Shown piece after piece: positions 18,292 through 27,874 of a stretch of DNA of 34,579 bases; the first letter of the stretch is position 1; each line of letters opens with the position of its first letter. A model generated the notes under the pieces. That model had not been told where the DNA came from and made no database searches. It saw only the letters and a list, made by a program, of their open reading frames with translations. Position numbers and translations under genes: made by a program. The DNA lies in contig DATLZA010000148.1 of the NCBI GenBank assembly GCA_035574235.1, positions 1-34,579 on the forward strand. The letters are read 5' to 3'. This DNA is from Planctomycetota bacterium. GTDB lineage: Bacteria; Planctomycetota; MHYJ01; JACPRB01.

Positions 18292-20040
18292 ATGACCCGC
18301 GTGCACTACGTCCTTTCCATGCCCGAGCCTCAGTCCCACCTCTTCCACGTCCGTGTGGAAGTGCGGAGCGCTCCGGGAGAGTTCACGGACTTCGTGATGC
18401 CCGTCTGGACGCCGGGGTCCTACAAGGTCCGGGATTTCGCCCGCCACGTCCAGGACTTCTCGGCCGGACCTCATCCCTGGAAGAAGCTCGACAAGAGCCG
18501 CTGGCGGGTCTTCGCCGGCGGCGACGTGACCGTCGAGTACCGCGTCTGGGCGTTCGAGCTTTCCGTCCAGACCTCCCACCTGGACGCGGAGCACGGCTAC
18601 GTCAACGGCGCGAGCGTCTTTGTGTACGCGGACGGCCACAAGGACGCCCCGGTCACGCTCGAGGTCCGGGCCCCGCGCGGGTGGAAGATCGCCACGGGCC
18701 TCGACCGCCGCGGCCGCCTCTTTACGGCGCCCAACTACGACGTCCTCGTGGACTGCCCCCTGGAAATCGGCACGTTCCGGGAACGCTCTTTCCGGGTGCG
18801 CGGCATCCCCCACCGGCTGGTCATCCATGGCCGCGGGAACTACGACGAGGACCGCCTGGTCCGGGACATCCGCCGGATCGTAGCCACGGAGATTTCGATC
18901 TTCCGCCACATCCCGTACCGCCACTACACGTTCATTCTGCATCACGCGCCCGACCGCGGCGGGGGCCTGGAGCACCTCAATTCCACGTCCCTCCAGTACC
19001 CGCCCACCGGCTACCGGCCCCGCGAGAAATACGACAACTTCCTGGAGCTCGTGGCCCACGAGTTCTGGCACCTCTGGAACGTCAAGCGCATCCGGCCGGA
19101 GATGCTCGGGCCCTTCGACTACGAGCGCGAGGTCTATACGACCCTCCTGTGGGTCCTCGAAGGCCTGACGAGCTACTACGACACGCTCGTTCCCTGCCGC
19201 GCCCGGCTCTTTACGCCCGAGACCTACTTCAAGCGCATCGCCGAGCGCATCCAGAAGTACGAGGAGAAACCCGGCCGCAAACGCCAATCCCTTTCCGAAT
19301 CGAGCTTCGACACCTGGATCAAGCTCTACCAGCCCAACGAAAACGCCCCGAACTGCCAGATGAGCTACTACGAAAAGGGCGAGCTCGTGGGGCTGTGCCT
19401 GGACCTGGAGATCCGGCGGCGAACCCGCCAGCGCGCCTCCCTCGACGACGTCTTCCGCACCCTGTACGAGGAGTACGGCCGCGAGGGCCGCGGATTCCCG
19501 GAGGGGGAGTTCAAGCGAACCTGCGAACGCTTCGCGGGAAACCTCGACCGCTTCTTCGCCGACTACGTGGACGGCACCGCCGACATTCCCTGGAACCGTT
19601 TCCTCGGCGTCGCCGGACTGCGCCTGGAGAAGAAACCCCGCAAGCCGGAGGAGGGCGAACCCCGGCGCCCCGAACGGCCGTGGCTCGGGATCACCACCCA
19701 GAAGAGCGCCGGAGCCCTGACCGTCGCCTCCGTCCTGGAAGGCTCCCCCGCCTGGCGGGAGGGACTCTCCCCCAAGGACGAAATCATCGCCCTGGACGGA
19801 GCCCGCGTGAATCCCGACGAGTTCGATAAGCGCCTGGAGGACTACGCCCCCGGAGACCGCGTCCGAATCGCCGTCTTCCGCAACGGATTCCTCAAGGAGA
19901 TCCCGGTCACGCTCGGCCGCAAGGAGAATCTCCAGTGGACGATCCGGAAGGTCAAGGACGCCCGTCCCGCCCAGAAGGACGCCTACGAGAGCTGGCTGTG
20001 GAGGCCGTGGCAGGAGAAGCGGAAGGGAAAAAGCGAATGA
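18292..20040 (+). CDS. M61 family metallopeptidase with PDZ domain
   Basis: A 582-residue aminopeptidase-like protein of the M61 (glycyl aminopeptidase) family. The N-terminal beta domain begins directly with the family motif (VHYVLSMPEPQSHLFHV, residues 4-20) and WTPGSYKVRDFARHVQ (39-54). The zinc motif HEFWH is at 256-260 in VAHEFWHLWNVKRIRPE, and Glu290 in WVLEGLTSYY is the likely third ligand. A C-terminal PDZ domain spans about 455-545 (PWLGITTQKSAG, then LEGSPAWREGLSPKDEIIAL). The family removes N-terminal residues from peptides, and the PDZ domain helps bind C-termini. There is no signal peptide, so it should be cytoplasmic. The start has a perfect AGGAGG at 7-base spacing, inside a hairpin. 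Confidence 0.94.
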   Translation: MTRVHYVLSMPEPQSHLFHVRVEVRSAPGEFTDFVMPVWTPGSYKVRDFARHVQDFSAGPHPWKKLDKSRWRVFAGGDVTVEYRVWAFELSVQTSHLDAEHGYVNGASVFVYADGHKDAPVTLEVRAPRGWKIATGLDRRGRLFTAPNYDVLVDCPLEIGTFRERSFRVRGIPHRLVIHGRGNYDEDRLVRDIRRIVATEISIFRHIPYRHYTFILHHAPDRGGGLEHLNSTSLQYPPTGYRPREKYDNFLELVAHEFWHLWNVKRIRPEMLGPFDYEREVYTTLLWVLEGLTSYYDTLVPCRARLFTPETYFKRIAERIQKYEEKPGRKRQSLSESSFDTWIKLYQPNENAPNCQMSYYEKGELVGLCLDLEIRRRTRQRASLDDVFRTLYEEYGREGRGFPEGEFKRTCERFAGNLDRFFADYVDGTADIPWNRFLGVAGLRLEKKPRKPEEGEPRRPERPWLGITTQKSAGALTVASVLEGSPAWREGLSPKDEIIALDGARVNPDEFDKRLEDYAPGDRVRIAVFRNGFLKEIPVTLGRKENLQWTIRKVKDARPAQKDAYESWLWRPWQEKRKGKSE

Positions 20041-20073
20041 GCGCCCGCGGAACGCCCCCCGAGGGCGGGCGCT
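20040..20073. terminator. GC-rich hairpin between convergent genes
   Basis: AGCGCCCGC (20040-20048) and GCGGGCGCT (20065-20073) form a perfect 9-bp inverted repeat with a 16-base loop. It fills the 31-base gap between the convergent M61 and MshEN-like genes and touches both stop codons. No U-tract follows on either strand, so it may be a weak or bidirectional terminator. Confidence 0.4.
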
Positions 20074-20590
20074 ATCCCTCGTCGAGCTCGAGGGCGGGCT
20101 TCCCGCAGGATTCGCAAAGGATCGAGGCGCGCTCGATGCGGGGCCGGTCCAGAAGGTGACCGCACGAGCCGCACTTGAAGCTGCCCTGGGCGCGGATCAC
20201 TTCCCAGAACTGGGACGGCGTGATCGCCTTCATCCGCAGGAGGATCTGCCCGATCCGGACGTGACGGCCCTCGTAGTCCAGGGCGAGCTGCCGCCGGACC
20301 GCCTCGGCGAGCTGCGCTTCCTTGATGAAGCCGAGCTGGATGGCGATCCGGCCGAAAAGGCCGCTCACCGAAAGATGGCGCTCGTAATCCTCGATCGCCT
20401 GGCGTTGGCGCTTGAGAAGGGCGTCCAGCTGCGCCGGCGTGAGGAGCTTGCGCTCCAGCATGAGAGCGCCCAGGGGTTGCGCGAACCGTCCTTTCGCCTG
20501 GAGCGCCACGATCTCGTCCAGCTGGTCGCGCGTCAGAAGCCGCTCCCGCACCGCCAGCTCTCCGATGACGAGCCCCCGCGTGTCGAGCAT
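20072..20590 (-). CDS. Stand-alone MshEN-like repeat protein with C-terminal zinc ribbon
   Basis: A 172-residue soluble protein with four tandem copies of a helical repeat: LGELAVRERLLTRDQLDEIV (about 9-28 with the preceding Ile), LGALMLERKLLTPAQLDALL (40-59), FGRIAIQLGFIKEAQLAEAV (79-98) and IGQILLRMKAITPSQFWEVI (113-132). This pattern of Gly, hydrophobic helix, Thr/Lys turn and Gln-Leu helix is that of the N-terminal domain of type II secretion and MSHA pilus ATPases, which can bind c-di-GMP. Here no ATPase follows; instead four cysteines (140, 143, 159, 162) form a probable zinc ribbon. A scaffold or c-di-GMP effector role is possible but not shown. TATAAT lies 8 bases before the ATG. Confidence 0.75.
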   Translation of the reverse strand: MLDTRGLVIGELAVRERLLTRDQLDEIVALQAKGRFAQPLGALMLERKLLTPAQLDALLKRQRQAIEDYERHLSVSGLFGRIAIQLGFIKEAQLAEAVRRQLALDYEGRHVRIGQILLRMKAITPSQFWEVIRAQGSFKCGSCGHLLDRPRIERASILCESCGKPALELDEG

Positions 20591-20598
20591 ACCTGCCC

Positions 20599-20604
20599 AT
20601 TATA
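20599..20604 (-). promoter_or_regulatory. -10 box TATAAT of the MshEN-like gene, leaderless
   Basis: On the minus strand TATAAT (20604-20599) is followed by 8 bases and then the ATG at 20590. Transcription should begin at or next to the start codon. No -35 is recognisable. Confidence 0.55.
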
Positions 20605-20656
20605 GCGCGCGCGGAAGGTTTCCAGCCCCCTTTCGGCTCTCCCGTTCCAAGGCTTT

Positions 20657-20665
20657 TGCTATAAT
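20657..20665 (+). promoter_or_regulatory. Extended -10 promoter of the tRNA gene
   Basis: TGCTATAAT is a perfect extended -10 (TGnTATAAT) about 20 bases before the tRNA 5' end. The expected transcription start near 20672 leaves a leader of about 14 bases for RNase P. No good -35 is present, as is usual with extended -10 elements. Confidence 0.65.
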
Positions 20666-20685
20666 CGCGCCCCTCGCCCTCGAAC

Positions 20686-20758
20686 GGGCCGGTAGCTCAA
20701 CGGTCAGAGCAGGGCCCTCATAAGGCCTTGGTTGTGGGTTCGAGTCCCGCCCGGCCCA
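20686..20758 (+). tRNA. tRNA with CAU anticodon (Met elongator or Ile2)
   Basis: A full cloverleaf: acceptor stem GGGCCGG (20686-20692) pairs perfectly with CCGGCCC (20751-20757); D stem GCTC/GAGC with an 8-base loop; anticodon stem GGGCC/GGCCT with loop CTCATAA, anticodon CAT at 20719-20721; T stem GTGGG/CCCGC with loop TTCGAGT. The 3' CCA is not fully encoded (ACC followed by T), so it must be added after transcription. It is not an initiator tRNA because the first acceptor pair is G-C and the three G-C pairs of the anticodon stem are lacking. Between elongator Met and lysidine-modified Ile2 the extra-arm pattern (TTGGT) looks a little more like Ile2, but I cannot decide. Confidence 0.95.
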
Positions 20759-20800
20759 CCTCGGCCCGCGATGTCTCGTCGCGACGCGGGACGGCGCGGA

Positions 20801-22681
20801 TCAGGTTCCCGAAACCGCCCCCGCCCATCCCTCCACCGGCGGCTCGGGAGCCGAATAAACCACCACGCTCGACGGGGCGACATCCACCTCCGCCGGCGCC
20901 GCGAGATCCAGCCCTTCCGGCGCGCGCGTCCCCGGCCCGCCCCAACGCGGATCCGCCGAGTCCAGTTCCTTCGCCCATCGCCCGCCCGCCGCCGGAAGCG
21001 TGACCCGCCGGGACGCACGCGCGAAATTGAGCACCCCCAGCGCCCGCCCTCCCGCCGCCCGATGCACCAGGAGCACCCGCTCCGCTTCCCGGACCTGGAC
21101 CGAAGTCGCTTCCTTGTTCAGCCGCGCCAGGGCCGGCAGCCGCCGGCGAAGCTCGAGAAACGCACGCACGTACTCCCGGAGCGCCTTCCCGGCCGGACGG
21201 CGGGCCAGCGTCCGATCGAGCTTGCTGCGGAGAAACGTCTCCTCCGCCTGAGGATCCGGAATCCCCTCGGAGACCCCCCATCGACGGGCCTCCTCGCTTC
21301 GCCCGCGGCGGACCGCCTCCACCAGGCCCGGATCCCCATGGCTGACGAAGTAAAGAAAAGGCGCCGTCTCCCCGTACTCTTCCCCCATGAAAAAGAGGGG
21401 CACGTTCGGCGCCAGAAGCACCGCGCCCGCCGCCAACTTCAGCTCCTCGAACGACACCTGCGCGGCCAGCCGCTCCCCCTTCGGACGGTTCCCCACCTGA
21501 TCATGGTTCTGGGCGAACACCACCAGCTGCTCCCCGCGCACCCGGGCCGACGAAGCCCCGTGCCGACGCCCCCGAAACTCGGAGTATTCCCCCGCGTAGA
21601 CGAATCCGTCCGTGAAGGCGCGCCCCAGCTGCCCCAGGGTGCCGAAGTCCCGGTAGTAGCCCTCCCTCTCGCCCGTGAGAAGCGCATGAAGCGCGTGATG
21701 AAAGTCGTCGTTCCACACCGCATCCAGACCGTCCCCGCCGCGCTCGGGGGGCGCCACCAGGCGCGGATCGTTCCGGTCGCTCTCCGCGATGAGATACACC
21801 CGCCGCCCTAGGGATCGCCCCAGCGCATGGACCTCGTCCGCCAGCTCCCCGAGGAAGGGCCGCGCCGAAGGGTCCACGATGGCATGCACCGCGTCCAGGC
21901 GCAACGCGTCCACGTGGAAATCCCGGATCCAGCGCTTGGCGTTTTCGATGAAATAGGCCCGCACTTCGTCGCTCCAGGGGCCGTCGAAGTTGATCGCCGC
22001 CCCCCAGGGCGTCCGATACGCCTCCGTGAAATAGGGCGCCAGCCCCCAGAGGGGATTGCCCTCGGGCCCCAGGTGGTTGTAAACCACGTCCAGGACCACG
22101 GCCAGCCCGCGCGCATGACAGGCATCCACGAACCGCCGCAGACCCGCCGGCCCCCCGTAGGTGTTCTGGATGGCATAAGGGAATACCCCGTCGTATCCCC
22201 AGTTGCGCGATCCGGGAAATTGCGCCACCGGCATCACTTCGACCGCCGTGACGCCGAGGTCCCGCACGCCGTCCAATTCCGAAATCGCCGCGTCGAACGT
22301 GCCTTCGGGGGTGAAGGTTCCCACGTGAATCTCGTAGATCACGTAGCGATCGAGCGAAAGGCCCGACCAACCGGCGTCGGTCCACGGAAAGCGGGGATCG
22401 TCCACTTCCGACGGGCCGTGCACCCCCTCCGGCTGGAAGGCGGACGCCGGATCCGGACGCTCCTCCCGCCCGTCCACGCGGATCCGATAGCGCGTCCCGG
22501 GAGGGACTCCCTCGACGACGGCCGCGTGGTAGCCCCGCTCGGCCGGCACGAGCCGCACCCACCGTTCGCGCGGTCCGAGCAGGTGGATTTCGACCGCCCG
22601 GTCCGGCGCCCAGACCACGAACCGGCACCGCTCCTCTCCGAGCCAGGCGGCGCCCGGAACCCGCGTCCCGTCCCCGCTCAC
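20801..22681 (-). CDS. treZ: Malto-oligosyltrehalose trehalohydrolase
   Basis: A 626-residue GH13 enzyme that releases trehalose from the reducing end of maltooligosyl-trehalose. An N-terminal beta-sandwich (about 12-100, [17 protein letters not shown]) precedes the TIM barrel. Catalytic residues are Asp263 in [11 protein letters not shown], Glu300 in [10 protein letters not shown] and Asp394 in [16 protein letters not shown], a stretch typical of TreZ. A small C-terminal beta domain closes the protein. The start is the GTG at 22681, overlapping the treY stop by four bases (GTGA), which implies translational coupling; the frame is open further upstream but only as a shadow of treY. It completes the TreY-TreZ pathway from glucan to trehalose, used for osmoprotection or storage. 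A tRNA gene lies head-on just past the stop. Confidence 0.96.
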   Translation of the reverse strand: MSGDGTRVPGAAWLGEERCRFVVWAPDRAVEIHLLGPRERWVRLVPAERGYHAAVVEGVPPGTRYRIRVDGREERPDPASAFQPEGVHGPSEVDDPRFPWTDAGWSGLSLDRYVIYEIHVGTFTPEGTFDAAISELDGVRDLGVTAVEVMPVAQFPGSRNWGYDGVFPYAIQNTYGGPAGLRRFVDACHARGLAVVLDVVYNHLGPEGNPLWGLAPYFTEAYRTPWGAAINFDGPWSDEVRAYFIENAKRWIRDFHVDALRLDAVHAIVDPSARPFLGELADEVHALGRSLGRRVYLIAESDRNDPRLVAPPERGGDGLDAVWNDDFHHALHALLTGEREGYYRDFGTLGQLGRAFTDGFVYAGEYSEFRGRRHGASSARVRGEQLVVFAQNHDQVGNRPKGERLAAQVSFEELKLAAGAVLLAPNVPLFFMGEEYGETAPFLYFVSHGDPGLVEAVRRGRSEEARRWGVSEGIPDPQAEETFLRSKLDRTLARRPAGKALREYVRAFLELRRRLPALARLNKEATSVQVREAERVLLVHRAAGGRALGVLNFARASRRVTLPAAGGRWAKELDSADPRWGGPGTRAPEGLDLAAPAEVDVAPSSVVVYSAPEPPVEGWAGAVSGT

Positions 22682-25575
22682 GAGACCGCCTCCAGAAGCG
22701 CGACCGGAAGCTCCGCGAAAAGGTCGGCCAGCGCCGTCCTCGGTCCGGCCGGAATCCGCCGGCCGGTCAGGACGTCCCGCCAGCTCCTCTCGACCAGGTC
22801 CGCCGGAAGCATCAACGCCGTGTCGCCCCACGCTCCGCGTCCCACCGGGGGGCGTTCCGCCGCCCCCAGCGCCAGGAAAAACCGGCCCGCCGCGACCACC
22901 GCCGCGCGGGTCCCCAGGCGCCGCGCGAAGGCGCACACGTGCGCCGCCCGGGTTCCCGAGACGGCCAGCGGCACGTAGCTTCCCCGCTCGAAGAGCTCCC
23001 GGGCCGCGCCCCGGAACCGGAGGGACGCCCGCATCACGTGCATCTTGATGCGGCCGTCCTCGGGCCGCGCCAGAAGCCGCGCGGCCAGGCCTTCGGGGGC
23101 GGCGGCTTCCTCGTCGCGGAGCGACGCCAGGAGCGCCCGCCGGCGCTCATAATCCACCGGCCGCCGGTTGTCCGGATCCACGAGACTGAAATCCCAGATC
23201 TCCGTCCCCTGATAGAAATCCGGCACGCCGGGCGAGGCGATCTTCAGAACGGTTTGCGAGAGCGCGTTCAGCATCCCCGCCCGGCTCACCGGCGCCTGGA
23301 ACGACGCCACATCCGCCACGAACGCCGCGGAGGCGACCGGATCGAGCGTGCGGCGGACGAACTCCCGCGCCGCGGCCTCGTACGGCTCGTTCGGGGTGAT
23401 CCAGCTCGTGTGGAGCTTCGCCTCCCGGAGCGCCTTGACCATGTATTCCTCGATCCGCCGCGCGAACTCCTCCCGTTCGGCCGGGGAGGGGGCGCCCGGC
23501 GGCCACGCGCCGACGAGGGTCTGGTAATAGAGATACTCCTCGTTCGCGTCCGGCGCCTCGCGTCCCTCGACGATCGATTTGTGCGGCCGGTTCAGGCGGC
23601 GCCAGCGCTCGACGGCCTCGGCCCAGGCGCCGGGCATCTCCGAGAGGACGTTGAGTCGGGCCCGGACGTCCTCGCTCCGCTTGGTGTCGTGGGTGGAGGT
23701 GGCCAGCAGGGCGTGCGGCCAGGAGATCACGCGCTCCGCGTTGCGCGCGTGGAACTCCTCCAGGGACGCCGCCATCCGCCCCGGCTCCGCCCCCACCTCG
23801 TTGGCGGAGGCCAGCGGAAAATGCCGGTAGAAGAGGGTGTCCTCGAGTCCCTTGGCCATGACGGGACCCGTGAACTGCTGGAGGCGCATGACGAACTGGC
23901 GGCGCTCCTCCCGCTGCGCCTCGGTGAGGCCGTCGGGATGCTCCAGGAGCCACACCTGCCGGATGAACTCGAAAAGGGAGGGGCTTGTCGCGGGACTCCG
24001 GCGCCGCGCCTCGAGAACCGCCTCGCGGACGTGGCGGCGGTCTTCAGGAGAAATGGCCTCCCCCTCGCCGCGGATGTAGGTCCGGTACACGGGGAACCAC
24101 GCCGCGACCTCGCGCAGGGCGAACCGCTGGCTCTCCCGCGTGAAGTCCCGCGACCAGCGGTGCTGCTCCGAAATCGCGTCCAGGCGGCACGCCAGCATGA
24201 AAAGCTCGCTGGCCATCGACACGTGCATGATGAATTTCTTGCACGTGGCCAGCGCCTCCCGGACGTCCGCGGCGCCGCCGGCGAACCGGCGGTAGAAGTC
24301 CCCCAGGGCCTCCGCCCCCCGGGGATCGACGAAAAGGCCGTTCAGGACGTTGAGAAAATCGTATCCCGTCGTTCCATGGACCGGCCAGTCCGGCGAGAGG
24401 CGCTCGTCCCGCATGAGGATTTTTTCCACGACCACGTAGAGCGCGAGACGGGCGGGATCCTCGGCCGCTCCCCGCGCCCGCGCCGCCGCCTCCTGCAGGG
24501 CGCGCAGGTAGGCCAGGGGGTCGTAGAGGCCGTCCACGTGATCGACCCGCAGACCCGTCACCCAGCCGCGGCGGACGTACTCGAGAACCGCCCCGTGCAC
24601 CGCCTCGAACACCTCGGGATCCTCCACGCGGATCGCCGCCAGCTCGTTCAGATCGAAGAAGCGCCGGTAGTTGATCTCGTCGGCGGCCACCTGCCAGAAA
24701 CAGAGCCGATACGCCTGATCCTCCAGAAGCGCCTCCAGGCGGTCGAAGCTGCGCGGATCCCCGCGGCGCCCGTTGACCTCCTCGAGGGAACGATCCACGG
24801 CCGCGCGGACGTCGGAACTGGCCTCGACCAGCGCGGCCAGCCGGCGGCGGATCACCTCCTTTTCCCGCAGGCGCTCGCGGACCTTCTCCGGCCGCGTCTC
24901 GTCGCGACCCGGCAGATGCTCGAGGGCCGTCAAAATGCTTTCAAGTTCCATGCGGTGGGGATCGTGCTCCGGGAGGGACCGGCGCAGGGAGTCCAGGGCC
25001 GGCTCCAGAAGCCGCCTCCAGCTCCGCGGCGCCAGCGGAAGGAGCTTGTCGTACACCGCCACGAGGAACGCTCCCGCCTGGAAGACGATCCGCAGCTCCT
25101 GGTTCTCGAGGACCCGCCCGTACTGATCCCCCAGGAAGGGAAGGAGCACCTTGTTGACGAGCTCCGCCTTCGGAGGATGCCAATCGATGTCGAAATAGCG
25201 CGCGTAAGGGGAGCTCGGGCCGTTCTCCAGGACATCCGCCCACCAGCGGTTGGAGGGATCGGCCACGCACATGTGGTTGGGCACGATGTCCAGGACGAGC
25301 CCCATGTCGCGGCGCCGGAGTTCCCGGGCCAGAGCCTCGAAATCCTCTTCCGTCCCCAACTCGGGATTCAGGCGGGTGGGGTCCACCACGTCGTAGCCGT
25401 GAAGGCTGCCCGGCCGCGCCGCCAGAAGCGGCGAGGCGTACGGGTCGCTGATCCCGAGCTCCGCCAAATAGGGCACGAGGTCCGCCGCCTGCCGGAGCGT
25501 GAAGTGACGGTTGAATTGCAGCCGGTAGGTCGCCACGGGAATGCGCGCCGAGGGCGGAGAATCCGGGGAGGACAT
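22678..25575 (-). CDS. treY: Malto-oligosyltrehalose synthase
   Basis: A 965-residue GH13 enzyme that converts the terminal alpha-1,4 bond of maltodextrin to an alpha,alpha-1,1 trehalose bond. The protein starts [20 protein letters not shown], and [16 protein letters not shown] (15-30) is the family start. Residues 90-105 hold [16 protein letters not shown]. The nucleophile is Asp345 in [13 protein letters not shown], the acid/base Glu384 in [13 protein letters not shown], and the third acidic residue is in [18 protein letters not shown]. The length is at the upper end, with a charged helical insert at about 185-285 as seen in long proteobacterial forms. The ATG at 25575 is preceded by TTTACA and TATCTT with no Shine-Dalgarno site. 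treZ follows with a 4-base overlap. Confidence 0.96.
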   Translation of the reverse strand: MSSPDSPPSARIPVATYRLQFNRHFTLRQAADLVPYLAELGISDPYASPLLAARPGSLHGYDVVDPTRLNPELGTEEDFEALARELRRRDMGLVLDIVPNHMCVADPSNRWWADVLENGPSSPYARYFDIDWHPPKAELVNKVLLPFLGDQYGRVLENQELRIVFQAGAFLVAVYDKLLPLAPRSWRRLLEPALDSLRRSLPEHDPHRMELESILTALEHLPGRDETRPEKVRERLREKEVIRRRLAALVEASSDVRAAVDRSLEEVNGRRGDPRSFDRLEALLEDQAYRLCFWQVAADEINYRRFFDLNELAAIRVEDPEVFEAVHGAVLEYVRRGWVTGLRVDHVDGLYDPLAYLRALQEAAARARGAAEDPARLALYVVVEKILMRDERLSPDWPVHGTTGYDFLNVLNGLFVDPRGAEALGDFYRRFAGGAADVREALATCKKFIMHVSMASELFMLACRLDAISEQHRWSRDFTRESQRFALREVAAWFPVYRTYIRGEGEAISPEDRRHVREAVLEARRRSPATSPSLFEFIRQVWLLEHPDGLTEAQREERRQFVMRLQQFTGPVMAKGLEDTLFYRHFPLASANEVGAEPGRMAASLEEFHARNAERVISWPHALLATSTHDTKRSEDVRARLNVLSEMPGAWAEAVERWRRLNRPHKSIVEGREAPDANEEYLYYQTLVGAWPPGAPSPAEREEFARRIEEYMVKALREAKLHTSWITPNEPYEAAAREFVRRTLDPVASAAFVADVASFQAPVSRAGMLNALSQTVLKIASPGVPDFYQGTEIWDFSLVDPDNRRPVDYERRRALLASLRDEEAAAPEGLAARLLARPEDGRIKMHVMRASLRFRGAARELFERGSYVPLAVSGTRAAHVCAFARRLGTRAAVVAAGRFFLALGAAERPPVGRGAWGDTALMLPADLVERSWRDVLTGRRIPAGPRTALADLFAELPVALLEAVS

Positions 25576-25581
25576 ACGCCG

Positions 25582-25611
25582 AAGATAGCCGCGCGGCCCC
25601 GGGCCTGTAAA
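25582..25611 (-). promoter_or_regulatory. Candidate treYZ promoter, leaderless
   Basis: On the minus strand TTTACA (25611-25606) and TATCTT (25587-25582) are separated by 18 bases, and the ATG of treY follows after 6 bases. It lies in the 56-base gap after the TIM-barrel gene, so treYZ can be transcribed on its own even if read-through from upstream also occurs. Confidence 0.5.
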
Positions 25612-25631
25612 GACCCCGCCGGGCGGAACTC

Positions 25632-26465
25632 CTAAAGTTTTTCGAGGAGCGGCGCGAGCGCCCGGTGCGCCTCCTCCGCCGCCTCCGCCGCGCGATGGCT
25701 GTCCCGCGAAAGCTCCAGGGCCAGCGGACCCGCGTATCCGAGACGCCGCAGCTCGCGGAAGACCGCGGCGAAGTCCACCACCCCGCGGCCCGGCGGAAGA
25801 TGCTCGTGCACGCCCGGGCGCGCGTCGTCGAGCTGCACGTTCCGGAGCGTTTCCGCGAACTCCGCCAGGTACTCGTGGGGCGCCCCCCGCTCCGTCACCA
25901 CCAGATGCCCCACGTCGATCGTGGTCCAGAGATCGCTCCGCCCCAGCTTCCGGCGAAGCTCCCGATAGCGCGCCAGACCGTCCACGAGCATTCCCGGCTC
26001 CGGCTCGAAGCACAGCGGAAGCCCCGACGCGCCCGCCTCGTCCAGAAGCCGCGGAAGTCGAGCCAGCAACCGGTCGAAGGCGGCCGACGGAGCGTCCCCG
26101 GGCTCGACCGCGCCGCTCCAGATCGACACCGCCTCGGCCCCCAGGGCCCGCGCCAGACGCAGGCACCGCCGGTAAAAATCCATCCGGCGCCCGGCCGCCT
26201 CCGGGTCCGGAGTCACCAGCGTCGGCCAGTGCTTGCGGCGGGGATCCAGCAGGTAGCGCGCTCCGGTCTCGACCACGCAGCGCAAGCCCAGCCGTTCCAA
26301 AAGCGCCCGCGCCGCCTCCCATTCGCGCTCGGCCGTCCGATAGGGATCCAGGTGAACCGCGTCGGGCGTGAGGGCCACGCCCCGGTAGCCCAGATCGGCC
26401 AGGAGGCGGAGCGCGTCCTCCAGCCGATGATGCGCCAGGCCGTTCGTGTTGTAGGCGAGATACAC
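25632..26465 (-). CDS. Sugar phosphate isomerase/epimerase-like TIM barrel
   Basis: A 277-residue single-domain protein of the xylose isomerase-like/AP endonuclease 2 TIM-barrel superfamily. It starts [20 protein letters not shown] and shows the expected acidic and histidine metal ligands: Glu154 in LCFEPEPGM, Asp184 with His187 in [10 protein letters not shown], His220 in [14 protein letters not shown] and Glu251 in LALELSRD. These proteins isomerise or epimerise sugars or cyclic polyols, but the family is too broad to name a substrate. The start is a GTG at 26465, 4 bases after the stop of the SGNH hydrolase gene, so the two are surely cotranscribed. The spot next to treYZ may point to a carbohydrate role; it does not prove it. 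Confidence 0.85.
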   Translation of the reverse strand: MYLAYNTNGLAHHRLEDALRLLADLGYRGVALTPDAVHLDPYRTAEREWEAARALLERLGLRCVVETGARYLLDPRRKHWPTLVTPDPEAAGRRMDFYRRCLRLARALGAEAVSIWSGAVEPGDAPSAAFDRLLARLPRLLDEAGASGLPLCFEPEPGMLVDGLARYRELRRKLGRSDLWTTIDVGHLVVTERGAPHEYLAEFAETLRNVQLDDARPGVHEHLPPGRGVVDFAAVFRELRRLGYAGPLALELSRDSHRAAEAAEEAHRALAPLLEKL

Positions 26466-26469
26466 GGCC

Positions 26470-27855
26470 TCACTTCGAGTAAAGCGGCGGCCGGTAGACC
26501 CGGAGCGCCCGCACGGGAGCCTGCGGCCCTCCGCCGAGAAGCTCCAGCCGATGGCGTCCCCCGGGCAGCCCCTGCGCCAGCGTCACGACGGTCTCGACGG
26601 CCGGATCCGTCCCTCCCGAAGAGACGAGTTCGTCGACGAAGAAAGGGACGACCTTCCAGCGGATGCGGAAGCCTGCGTCGATCTTGCGACCGAAGACTTT
26701 CAGCGCGTACGCGAAGTTCCAGTCCGCCGGGTCGATGACGACCCTCCCGGAGCGGGACACGAAACGCTCCGATCCGTTCCCCTCGCCGTCCGGCCCCGTC
26801 CGGGATCCTTCCACGCGGAACCGAAACCGCTGGAGGTCCTCGGAGATCTCCGTCAGCGTCAGGGTCCACTCCTCCACCACGGGCGGCTTGTCCGCGGTCA
26901 CGCGCAGAAGGCACGGCCAGATCGATCCCGGGTAGGCCGTCGTCCGCGTCCGCCCGTAGAGCTCGGGAAACTCGGAGGGCTTGCGTCCGTCGATCCGCAC
27001 CGCCACCGGGGCCGCCGAGCCCGGCGCGACGATCGCATCCACGCGGTTTCCCTCGAATTCGAGCGCGAGCGCGCCGTCCTTCCAGAACAGGTCCTTTCCC
27101 ACCTCGTAGGTCCGGACCCATTCCTTCCAGGAGCCGTCCGAAAGCCGCGGATCGTGGCGCAGGTGGGCCTTCACGATCTCCGCCATGAGATAGCAGCCGT
27201 GCGCGTTGAGGTGGACGGCGTCGCGGAGCAGGCGCGCCGCGGGAAGCCTGTGCGCCCGGAGGTACTCCTTCCAGAGCCGCCGCTGATCCACGAGCTCCGC
27301 CCCGTACTTGCGGGCGATCGAGGGGAGAAACACATGGTTCATCCACGCGCTCCAGTTCGCCGGGGTAAGCCGCGCCGGATCGGTCTCTTCGGTCAGATCC
27401 TCGTCGCGGGTGACGTGATCCGTCTGGAGGAGAATCTCCGCCGTGGTCCGCTCGCGCAGCCGGCGGATGATGTTCTCGTACTCGAGGTGAGATCCGTAGA
27501 CGTGGAAGATCACGAGATCCGGGTAGAAGGGATAAAGATCGGTTTCCGCCGTCTTGACGAGAAGCTGAGAGGCGAAGCCGCCGATCGCCCGATTCTCGAG
27601 GACGAGGTTCGCGTGCGGAAAGCGGCGCCGCAGGTCCTCGGCCACCTCCTTCCACCAGGCCTGTTCCGTGATCGACTGCCCGTAGAAAAGAACACGCACG
27701 GTGGAACGCCTCCGCGGCGTGCTTTCGGCCAGGAGGCTCATCGTCCGCTGGATCCGCGCGCCGTAGGTCTCGACCGGTCCGAGCGTCGTCGGGGGCGGGT
27801 AAGACTCCGTCTGCGGAAAAAGCAGAACCGCCAGAAGCGCCAGCGTGTCGGGCAT
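26470..27855 (-). CDS. Exported SGNH/GDSL-type hydrolase
   Basis: A 461-residue protein with a short N-terminal hydrophobic stretch (MPDTLALLAVLLFPQ), probably a signal peptide. The SGNH core spans about 53-230: Ser61 in VLFYGQSITEQ (block I), the glycine of ENRAIGGFASQ (block II, about 87-96), and Asp212/His215 in RDAVHLNAHG (block V). Block III, normally GxND, reads VYGSHLEYEN, so the oxyanion-hole Asn appears replaced. The remaining 230 residues are beta-rich and Trp-containing, possibly a carbohydrate-binding sandwich. SGNH enzymes are esterases, often acting on acetylated glycans. The ATG at 27855 has GGGAGG with 6-base spacing; a longer open frame upstream overlaps the methyltransferase gene and is not used. 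Confidence 0.85.
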   Translation of the reverse strand: MPDTLALLAVLLFPQTESYPPPTTLGPVETYGARIQRTMSLLAESTPRRRSTVRVLFYGQSITEQAWWKEVAEDLRRRFPHANLVLENRAIGGFASQLLVKTAETDLYPFYPDLVIFHVYGSHLEYENIIRRLRERTTAEILLQTDHVTRDEDLTEETDPARLTPANWSAWMNHVFLPSIARKYGAELVDQRRLWKEYLRAHRLPAARLLRDAVHLNAHGCYLMAEIVKAHLRHDPRLSDGSWKEWVRTYEVGKDLFWKDGALALEFEGNRVDAIVAPGSAAPVAVRIDGRKPSEFPELYGRTRTTAYPGSIWPCLLRVTADKPPVVEEWTLTLTEISEDLQRFRFRVEGSRTGPDGEGNGSERFVSRSGRVVIDPADWNFAYALKVFGRKIDAGFRIRWKVVPFFVDELVSSGGTDPAVETVVTLAQGLPGGRHRLELLGGGPQAPVRALRVYRPPLYSK

Positions 27856-27874
27856 GCGCGCCTCCCTGAAAGGC

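Noticed and set aside
20686-20758. tRNA as a mobile-element attachment site
   Set aside because: No integrase, no direct repeat of the tRNA 3' end and no change of gene style next to it.
22682-22936. N-terminal extension of treZ
   Set aside because: Shadow of treY; the GTG overlapping the treY stop gives a normal-length TreZ.
25576-26322. N-terminal extension of treY
   Set aside because: The frame is open but covered by the TIM-barrel gene; the TreY family begins at about [17 protein letters not shown].
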